Assembly (NCBI GenBank): GCA_947561585.1
Contig: CANNZV010001605.1
Span: 1 to 64,000 of the forward strand
Direction of reading: 5' to 3'
Origin: Caprella mutica
Lineage: Eukaryota > Arthropoda > Malacostraca > Amphipoda > Caprellidae
DNA length: 64,000 nucleotides
Position 1 is the stretch's first letter. Each line of letters opens with the position of its first letter. Below the pieces are notes generated by a model. That model was given only the letters and a program-made list of their open reading frames with translations. It was not told where the DNA came from and did no database searches. Below, piece by piece: positions 55,801-64,000 of this stretch. Made by a program: the position numbers and the translations under genes.

Positions 55801-56290
55801 TAGCTCGGGAATTTTAAAAGCAGATGATGTTCATAGTAACCTCTTACTCGTATATTTTTTCAGAAATAAAGATTTATTCTCTATTACAAATACAGCTTAT
55901 CAAACAAGGCATGCACATGATCCTATTGTGAATCGCCATAGACTGACATTAACGGAACATAGTGTGCACTACTCTGCTTCTAGACTCTGGCTTTCTTTGC
56001 CTGTTCATCTGAAAATATTCAGTCGCAAGTTCCTTTAAATGTAAACTGAAGAAGTATTTTCTTAACCAATATGCCGGTGCAGAAACGTGATGTACATAAT
56101 TGTTATACTAATGTGTAATGTAGATTTTATATTCTATAGATCTATTTTTTTGTATTGTTCTAGTATAGGTTTATTATTATTTGATTTTTAATTTTGCCCA
56201 AAAATTTCCTAAATAAGGGAAATTATACAAGGGCTTGATGTATATCAATTATTTTTATTCATCAATAAATATCCTCATCCTTATCCTTAA
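55801..56290 (+). pseudogene. LINE 3'-end relic (ORF2 C-terminus and tail)
   Basis: GILKADDVHSNLLLVYFF and HRLTLTEHSVHYSASRLW, then LPVHLKIF, match the C-terminal segment found after LINE reverse transcriptases. A one-base shift leads to FKCKLKKYFLNQYAGAET and a stop. The 3' tail has AATAAGGGAAATT, AAGGGCTTGATGT and AATAAATATCC. It differs from the LINE at 43455 and is probably another subfamily. Confidence 0.8.
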
Positions 56291-56389
56291 CCGCAATTTT
56301 ATGCTCTATGAAATGTTTTTGGTAGTAGGGTACTAAGTTCCAAGTTATTGATTGGTTCTACAATTACCGACACGTCATAAAAGAAAATA

Positions 56390-56790
56390 TTATAATTATT
56401 ATCTAACTTCTATTCTAATTGGTATCATGGATACCAATTAAAATTTAAGTTAAATAATGATTATTATATAGAGGTTTTACGTGTTCGAATATATGGAACC
56501 GTGCAATAACACGGAACTAACCCTAAATAGGACATGTTGAATTTCTGTACCAATTGCTTCTAATAACCACATCTGGATTATAATGTTGATGTTTTTTTTT
56601 TGTTACCGTGAAATAATCACAAAGAATAATTGTCTCCGTTTTCTATGTCAACGAACGGTTCTTGTTTCGAAACATGACTCGAAATAAGTACCACTTTTGT
56701 TAAAGTGAGTTGTAATTAAAGCGAGGCCTGCCTGTATTAAGTATCACCTTTTGTAAACGTTAATTAATATAGGAAAATAACGGGCACGTT
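56390..56790. mobile_element. Diverged copy of the CGTGGACGAAATGTCC-family interior
   Basis: Scattered shared words with 9880-10300 in order: AATATATGGAACCGTGCAAT, TCCGTTTTCTATGT, GAGGCCTGCCTGTA. Confidence 0.45.
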
Positions 56791-56964
56791 TTCTCCAACA
56801 CTAGTTACCTTAATGGCGTGTTTTTATTCCGTAGATAACTTGTAAGCGGTAAATTTTGGGATACTAGTATTCCAATCCGGGTGAAACTTGTTACCAAGTT
56901 TCTCCAATACAATCCATATCCGTCCATTGGCCCTTATTTTGTTCAGTATATTTATTAAACCCCA

Positions 56965-57460
56965 CCCACCGAAAGAGTGAAAGCCACGCCCATTTTCAAT
57001 TACCTAGACTCCTAGAGTGAAGGCCCCGCTCATTTCAAATGACCTAGGATGAGGGCCACGCCCATTTCAAATTTCATAGAGTGAAGGCCACGCCCATTTC
57101 AAATTACCTAGAGTGAAGGCCACGCCCATTTCAAATTAACTAGAGTGAAGGCCCCGCCCGTTTCAAATTACCTAGAGTGAAGGCCACGCCCATTTCAAAT
57201 TACCTAGAGTGAAGGCCACGCCCATTTCAAATTACCTAGAGTGAAGGCTCCGCCCATTTCAAATTAACTAGAGTGAAGGCCACGCCCGTTTCAAATTACC
57301 TAGAGTGAAGGCCACGCCCATTTCAAATTACCTAGAGTGAAGGCCACGCCCATTTCAAATTACCTAGAGTGAAGGCTCCGCCCATTTCAAAAACCTAGAG
57401 TGAAGGCCACGCCCATTTCAAATTACCTAGAGTGAAGGCCACGCCCAATTCAAATGCTCG
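56965..57460. repeat. 31-bp tandem repeat, about 15 units
   Basis: The unit joins TAGAGTGAAGGCCACGCCC and ATTTCAAATTACC. It is GC-richer than its surroundings. The array is followed by GTGACAATGCTCAT (57461-57474). Confidence 0.95.
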
Positions 57461-57764
57461 GTGACAATGCTCATGAATGTAGTAAAGCTACTCCGTGAAT
57501 GCAGTCACTTACCAAAGAATGTGACGAAAAGGGACACAAGCACCGGTGGCTGCAGTCACGGATGGAATAGAAGAAAAAATGCAGAGCTATAGACTGAACA
57601 TAAAATAATTTTTAGGATACCAAGAAATTAATAAAATAAATACAACCAATAAGTTTTCAATTCTTTTTAAACTACCAACTTCACACAACAACTAACTATA
57701 TAAGATTTTATAGACAAAGAGCAAAGATTATTCTTTATAATTGGAGAATAAAGAGACTTAGGCC

Positions 57765-58155
57765 GGCCATACACTATGATGTCCACCTGACAAGAACGTA
57801 TCCCAATCAGAAAATTAATGTTGGCAGAAAAGCCATTATGGTCAGGCTGCCGTACCCAATATGGTTGGACATATAGGTGCTAAAAGTCCGCTTTGCCGAC
57901 AATAATTATGGTTGGTTAGCCAACCATACCCCACCTATGTATGTATAGGCGGAGTATGGTTGGCTCATCACCCTAATATAGGCGGTGTATGGCTGGCTAA
58001 CCAACCATAATTATGGACATCAAAGCTGACTTTTGGCACCTATATTGCCAACCATATTGGGTACGGTAGCCTGACCATAATGGCTTTACTGCCAACCTTG
58101 ATTTTCTGATTGGGATGCGTACTGGTCAGGTGGACATCATAGTGTCCGATATACA
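57765..58155. mobile_element. ~390-bp hairpin MITE
   Basis: Arms of about 165 bp: left starts ACACTATGATGTCCACCTGA, right ends TCAGGTGGACATCATAGTGT. The arms include AACCATAATTATGG-type words and a centre with GGCGGAGTATGGTTGGCT. No coding potential. Confidence 0.88.
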
Positions 58156-59081
58156 GTAGCGGATTGTCATTGCATAAAATTGTTATTGTTTGCCGTTAAA
58201 CTTTTGGAAATTATTTTTGGTAACGGAGGTTAGAAAAGAACTCTAACTATTATTGTGGTGATCACTTCATTTGCCTGAGGTTTCTTGCGAGAGTTAAAAT
58301 AAATTCTTACGGCGACAATTTCTTACGGGGAAATTTCTTATGGCAAAATTTCCGGTCATGATGTATAACTATTAAAAGAAAAATTGGGCACAAGATGTTT
58401 TCTGGAGGAATTTTATCCTGGGGGATTTTTTCCGCGAGGGATTTTTTTTAGTATTGACATAATAAAAATCTATATGTTAATCGGGAAGGCTGGGTCAATA
58501 AATACGCCTGTTGAAATTTTATTATCAAAGAGAGTCGTACGTTTCAAATCAATTATCTGCATCTACCAATCTACAATTCTACATGTAGTGAGGTATATAG
58601 GTACAATGTTTACATTTATAAACGTACTGTAACAGCGCCAATTCAGTTTCTCTCTTCTTTTCTAAATAAAACAGGTTCTTCTTTTAAAAGAAAAACAAGA
58701 TAGTGGTCGTTTTTATTTGATTACTTTCTTGAAGCAAGACACGTGATTTATATATTTGACTGGCTAAATATTATACTACATTAGTTCCAAATGGTGTTCT
58801 TTATACACTGTTTGTATTTTTTCATCCAAAATAATCTTTTGCCTATATTTCCTCTAAAAAGTGTTTTGAAAAAGTTCCCCCTCGTTTTGTTCTTTCTTCT
58901 ATCGACAGCAATGAAAGAAATAGGTTATGGAATAGGACCTCATTTTTAACTACCCAAAGGAATATTATCTCCTATAAAGATTGTAGTCAAAAATGGAAAC
59001 TCATAAAGTAAAGTAACTTAAATATCAAATAAAAAAGAGTTTTACTTTCTTTCTGATAATGTCTCTTCCTAGGTCAATGGG
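58156..59081. other. No gene recognised
   Basis: 58310-58450 holds GGCGACAATTTCTTACGGGG and GGAAATTTCTTATGGC-like words, possibly a worn array. The frame at 58384-58632 has no recognisable domain. Confidence 0.4.
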
Positions 59082-60096
59082 TCTAGGTCAATTGATCACT
59101 GGCCAAAAGATCCCCGGTCATTTGATTCCCGGTCATTTGATTCCCGGTCATTTGATCCCCTACCATTTGATTCCAGCTCAAAAGATCCCCGATCATTTGA
59201 TTCCAAGTCATATTTTCCGTTTATACACCTACTATTCATTTATTATATATGAATATATTATTTATTTATTATATAATAGAAATATGCACCTTACAGTCGA
59301 TGAAGTTTTTAAAGAAACCAAGTAATTAGGGTAAAAACAGCTAACAAGAAATTAAACATTTCTTTATTCAAATAAGTAACAGTATATGTATATGCTTTCA
59401 AATTTACATTACAGCAACCAAAATTTTCAATGGTGAAATCAATTTAAATGCACAGGTATACCCCACACTTATTATAACTAGCATATATGACTAATCAAAT
59501 AAATCAGGACCATGTCTCGTAATTATTTCTCCTGGTTTAGGAGCTAATTGAGGAGTAACTTTCTTTGCCGTAATTATTACAATTATAATCATAATGCAGG
59601 TGGGAAATCAAAAATACCTTTATGGTAAAATAACTAAAGTATACTATTTACCATAAAATGATTTTACATCTATTGATTCATAATGTTTGTAATAGTTTTA
59701 GAGAAAACAGCTTATATTGAAAGTTAGGTATATTCATTTAGCTTGCGAAGTGAATATACCTAACTTTAGCTTGCAAGAGTTGGTTAATATTTCCTATCAC
59801 CTGTAATATGTTTTCTGACTAGTTGTAAATGTAAATTATTTGTGAATAAAAATAAAAAATATGTTGCGATAATAAGTTCTAGCTGTTTGAATTCTGTTAT
59901 TTTGTTTCATTTATTATTTAAATAGTAATGGAAATTTTCATATAAAAGTAAAAATCGTAATAAATTATTGTATGATAAATATAGGAGCAAAAAAATACGT
60001 TTGGGGATCAAATGACTGGGGATCAAATGGTATGGGGATCAAATGACCGGGGATCTAATGACCGGGGATCAAATGACCGAGGATCAATTGACCGGC
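59082..60096. mobile_element. Minisatellite-ended element, GATCAAATGACCGGG family
   Basis: Left array 59088-59215 (TCATTTGATTCCCGG) and right array 60001-60096 (GGGGATCAAATGACC) are inverted. The left array starts after TCTAGG (59082-59087). The interior of about 785 bp is non-coding. The frame at 59059-59325 (PGHLI repeats) is an array artefact. Confidence 0.8.
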
Positions 60097-60193
60097 AACT
60101 CTTTATATAGTTACACGTGACCACCCAGGGTCCTATTTACTTTGTTCTAGCTTTAACTTAAATAAAGTTAGAGCAAGAAAATAAATATACAAA

Positions 60194-60324
60194 TACAGGG
60201 TAAGCCAAAATTAGGTGAACATAATATAGGTTTGTGTATTTATGTATCGTTTATTAATTGTATAGAATATTACTGTAAAGAAATGTTTTTTTATTCCCCA
60301 CCTACTTATATGGGTCAACCTGTA
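60194..60324. mobile_element. ~130-bp mariner-type MITE
   Basis: The left end TACAGGGTAAGCCAAAATTA pairs imperfectly with the complement of the right end (TACAGGTTGACCCATATAAG). Both carry mariner-like TACAGG starts. Confidence 0.55.
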
Positions 60325-61130
60325 TATACTATTTAGATTATTTTATACCAGCATTATTCAAAATTTGTTATTTTCTATATTTTATTGCATTATGATCTCT
60401 AATCCATATAGATTTTATAGTACGAATTTAGAATATTTTTGGCTTTGTTTTTCATTCCAAATATTTTTCACTTATCAAAAATAATTATTTCTTTTTTACA
60501 TTTTAAATAAATTTTATTTATCACATTTAAAATATATTTTATTTACATTTCAATTAAATTACATTTTTTCCATCTCAAATACTGTTCATTAAAAGTTAAA
60601 CAAAGTCTATATCTAACCGTAATTTACCTATATTCTAAATCATATACGTACTACTTACATGAATGTATAGTATGCGAACACATGTTTTTAAAATGCTCAA
60701 TTTTAATGTAGATTAACACGAGGACTCATTTAAATGTGAATTAATATAATGAATTGTTACAATGAAACAAATGTGAATTTTTCTAAATCAAATATTGTTG
60801 AACAAATTAGAAAAAGCAATGAAAAATTCAATGAAATTATTATACTTGGCTTCTGGGTCTGTCAAACAAAATGATAGTAAATAACTTCCTATTTATATAT
60901 TTGAAGAAGCAAATTTTATATGTATTACTCACGTGACCAACTGCTCTGATTAATATTTAAAAAAAAAAGTTAACAATACAACATTCTTAAAGATAACTGG
61001 TAACATTATAAAACCAGAAAAATGTTTATTCAACATTATTCGCCAATTTGGAAACTCTCGAAAAAATCTGATTACCTTTACAATCCATAACCTGCTACAT
61101 GTTGTACCTGAGTGTACACTGGGTGACGTA
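60325..61130. other. No gene recognised
   Basis: Very AT-rich sequence upstream of the candidate promoter. Confidence 0.45.
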
Positions 61131-61138
61131 TACAGGAC

Positions 61139-61180
61139 TATAAATGCGTAGAGCGAGTCAGGAATCTACCAGTCTGTTCA
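61139..61180 (+). promoter_or_regulatory. Candidate core promoter (TATA box and initiator)
   Basis: TATAAAT at 61139-61145 lies in locally balanced composition. A CCAGTC initiator-like word (A at 61171) is about 32 bp downstream, and TTCAGT (A at 61180) is an alternative. A plausible 5' exon with a GTAAGT donor follows. This is inferred from spacing only. Confidence 0.45.
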
Positions 61181-61279
61181 GTATAGGTGGTTCTGTTGGT
61201 TGAGATCGCTGCAGCCTCTATTTATCATTTAATCATACTTTTCTAATACTTGTTTGAGAAATAATCCTTAGAAAATCAA
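61171..61279 (+). other. Possible 5' untranslated exon
   Basis: It begins at the inferred start site and ends at CAA|GTAAGT (donor at 61280-61285). It contains no long frame. If real, the gene continues downstream and its coding exons lie outside the window or were not recognised. Confidence 0.35.
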
Positions 61280-61285
61280 GTAAGT

Positions 61286-62599
61286 TATACTGAAGTTTAA
61301 TTGATGGTTAATCTTGCGTAGCATCTTGTTCGCGTTCAATTTTATGTACTGTAATTATCAGAATTGAATCATGAAAATGATTAAAACGCTCATTATTAAC
61401 CTACAACCTATTTCCAATATGAATATTCCATGGTGTGAACCATGTACACTATGTAGACAAGCTTAATTTATCTATATGGATTTCACACAGATACCTTACC
61501 TCGAAGGAACTGAAGAGAGGTGTTATTAAGTCTTGAGCATATTTTATAATTATGAGGGTAAACGTAATGAATCTTGACATTTGAATTTCTTAACACATTT
61601 CATATTTGAGTAAAATACCCCTAAATCACCTCGCTTATAAGCAACGATCATAATATACATAGTATGTATATAGTCTTTCTCATAGACTTTAATTGAGACA
61701 TATTTGATCTAGTAATTTATTTCATACTCTCTTTTACCATAAAAATGTCTATTTAATTTTCTATTTAAAAAGCATTTTTCTTCATTAATATATAATAAAG
61801 GAAGAGTACATCTCGTAATTATAATATAAAGATACAGTAGATACTCAATTTCCATTTATTGTTGTCATAAAATACACGCCATTCATTCTTACTTCTTCAT
61901 ACATTAACATCACATAATCGAATATTAGGATAATAATAACAAATTTAAGGATTCATTTAATTCTTCCTTCTTCATTAAATGTCTCTGAAACAATCCATAC
62001 GGTTACAATTTATCCATACGGTTACAAGTGCATACTTATTCATCTTCACATCGACCTTCTGAGAGAGAGAAAAAAAATATTAAAGTAATCAGGATCCTTG
62101 GGAATATTTTTTCGGTGATTCTCATTATTTCAAGATTAGTGATGGAATGTACAGTGCAATGCGAGCGTTCTGCTTGATCATGCAGAATTGATTTCTTACC
62201 GTAAGTTATCGAAGTAAAGCAATTTATCTTGAAAAATAATAGCCAAATTGTTGTTTAATGCATTTCATTATTTTTTCAATCATTTAAGTTCCTTACATTT
62301 ACAATTGTGCTTCTTCTTAATGATTTACGAAATTATGCCCTAAAATAGGGTTCACTTTCATTATGCAAATGGACAATAAAACAGGAAAAACACATTATAT
62401 ACTGAATTTTATTAATTGAATTGTAACGCACATGACAATTTATAATGTTCTTATTCTTCCAATACATTATTTTTATGTAAAGCATGTTCAACAAAACAAA
62501 AAGAGTTTTTTAAGTCAGCTATGAACCAACATTACTTCCTCCATTCATTAAAACTGTTATGAGGCGCCTGCCCACTGCTGAAGTCCATTTTTCAGTTTA
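61286..62599. other. No gene recognised
   Basis: AT-rich sequence. A near-perfect ATCCATACGGTTACAA duplication lies at about 61993-62028. Confidence 0.4.
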
Positions 62600-63501
62600 A
62601 AAGGGTTCGATTGATCAGCAAGCACTCACAATTGCTCCCACAGAACTTTTAAGATAGTGAATTGCTATTTTCCAACATGAATCCTCCTCTTGCCCATGGA
62701 CCACAAGTTTTCTATCGGGTTTAAATCCGGGCTGTTTGGAGGTCACACCATTAAATTTTGCCCATTGAACCCATAGTCTGATAGCCAATTGGTGGTGTTC
62801 TTGATCTATGCGCTGGAGCATCATCCTGTTGAAAAATCAGCAATCTTCTTTTCTGAATTGGCGGTTCATCAAACTAGGGCAGGAAGGCCTCTTCCAAAAG
62901 ACTACAATATGCAATTGAATTCAGCTTTAACCCCCTTAGGTACTTTGTATGAGCCTATAAGTTCATTTCCGCGAATTCCATCCCAAAACATGACTCCTCC
63001 GCCGAATACGGTGGAAGGTCAATCATTAAGAGTACGTATTCGACGAATACGTACTCTTGCAGGTCAAACATTCAACACCCATCCAGATGACCATTCATCA
63101 GGCTCATCCAGGGTTGCACGACATTCATCGGTAAAGATCACATTGTTAAATTGGGTCTTCATGTAACTGTGGACCCATTCAACTCTTTTCTTCTTGTTTA
63201 CCTTGCTTAATGTGGGATTTTTGATGGGACATTTCACTTTAGCAAGGGTTTTGAGTACCTCACAACGGGTAGTTTCACTCACTTTAAGCACTCCGGCTGT
63301 TTCAAAAAATTGCTTACTGTGTTCATGGGATTTCTTTGATACTTCATATTTAATTTTGCGAAGATTACTGGCAGTTGACTTTCGCAAATGTGATTGATCA
63401 TTTAGGCGTCTTCTTAGGTGCAGCCAGACAGAATACAAGAAAGACGGTGCGAGCAGAAGCTTGACGCTGGCCACAACAAGTTCGCGATAATAGGTGGCCA
63501 A
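62600..63501 (-). pseudogene. Tc1-like transposase relic
   Basis: The minus-strand frame 63501-63064 has a helix-turn-helix-like N-terminal half, then KVNKKKRVEWVHSYMKTQF and VIFTDECRATLDEPDEWSSG, holding the first catalytic Asp. After shifts come GGVMFWDGIRGNELIGSYKV (about 63010), FDEPPIQKRRLLIFQQDDAP (second Asp, about 62830) and PPNSPDLNPIENLWSMGKRR (third catalytic residue, about 62700), with a TGA where related proteins have Trp. At least two frameshifts plus stops make it inactive. It is a different Tc1 lineage from the copy at 7147. Terminal repeats were not found. Confidence 0.88.
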
Positions 63502-64000
63502 ACAGAAAGCGTGTTGGTGCGTGCGTTTATTATTATAGTTAAATTAAGGTCCTCTCCAGGCTTCTGGAGAAAAAATGAGTTTATTACATAATATTATAGA
63601 AAAAGGTCTAGGATCATTAATCTGCAACCGCATAAAATTATGTTCAGTATATATTTGTAATACTCTGTGCACAACAATTGTCTGAAACACTAATATGACG
63701 CTGAAAGAAATGATTGTATACTCTTTGATTTAATAATATAAAAAAACAATTCATGCCTTGCCTTTGTTTAGAGTGTAAATTATTCCCAGAAGTATATAAA
63801 CGTTTCTATAATAAGTTTCTCTTATTTTATACCTTCAAAGTAATATTTAATAATTGAAGCGAGACAAACGGTGTACATTCTTTTTCTTGCCCTCTTCGGA
63901 CTGAAAATTAACTAGTCAAACGGCTAAATGAGACTTTTGATTACAAAATCTCTAAAAACGTATAAAATTAAATATAAGCTATCAAATCTCATGGCATTTT
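63502..64000. other. No gene recognised
   Basis: AT-rich flank of the Tc1 relic with no other signal. Confidence 0.4.

Noticed and set aside
59059..59325. 88-residue frame with PGHLI repeats
   Set aside because: Translation of the GATCAAATGACCGGG array.

Overview
This window looks like AT-rich nuclear DNA of an invertebrate, most likely an arthropod; the species cannot be fixed from sequence alone. The evidence is one multi-exon gene with GT-AG introns, a tRNA-derived SINE, a LINE with a jockey/CR1-type reverse transcriptase, Tc1/mariner transposase relics, many non-autonomous inverted-repeat elements and unusually abundant minisatellites. No operons, CRISPR arrays or bacterial signals were seen.

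The one convincing host gene runs on the + strand from about 10.7 to 35.8 kb. It encodes an SLC17-type (sialin / phosphate cotransporter-like) major facilitator. Ten exons join in frame through matching splice phases into 485 residues plus a stop; only the short first coding exon is missing. Its introns carry most of the repeats: a pogo/mariner-like element in intron 2, a 2 kb element with an 0.8 kb GGTGGCTCAATAT array in intron 6, and in intron 7 an 18-bp satellite of 1.6 kb and a 4.2 kb inverted-repeat element filled with a 16-bp minisatellite.

Layout. 0-3 kb: end of an ACAATTGGGCCC-type element and a nested 2.3 kb palindrome containing a SINE. 3-10.6 kb: several elements bounded by short minisatellite arrays, a dead Tc1 transposase (+) abutting a Ty3/gypsy RNase H fragment (-). 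10.7-35.9 kb: transporter gene. 36.9-43 kb: fold-back sequence, a 1.5 kb TIR element with a SINE inside, and a 2.75 kb element with long inverted arms. 43.4-45.7 kb: 5'-truncated LINE. 47.5 kb: a frameshifted THAP-like fragment. 49.2 kb: a perfect 54-bp-arm hairpin, then a 1.3 kb 15-bp satellite. 52-58 kb: minisatellites, a second copy of the 16-bp-minisatellite element, a LINE tail and a hairpin MITE. 59-60 kb: another minisatellite-ended element. 61.1-61.3 kb: a possible core promoter and 5' exon of a gene beyond the window. 62.6-63.5 kb: a dead Tc1 transposase (-).

The most unusual theme is a class of 0.7-4 kb elements whose ends are arrays of a 14-20 bp motif in inverted orientation, each family with its own motif. 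This resembles Drosophila Foldback/Galileo elements. Many arrays begin or end at the same short words (TCTAGG, GGTATCCGG, ACCGGT), which suggests modular exchange of array ends between families. All identities between copies were judged by eye.
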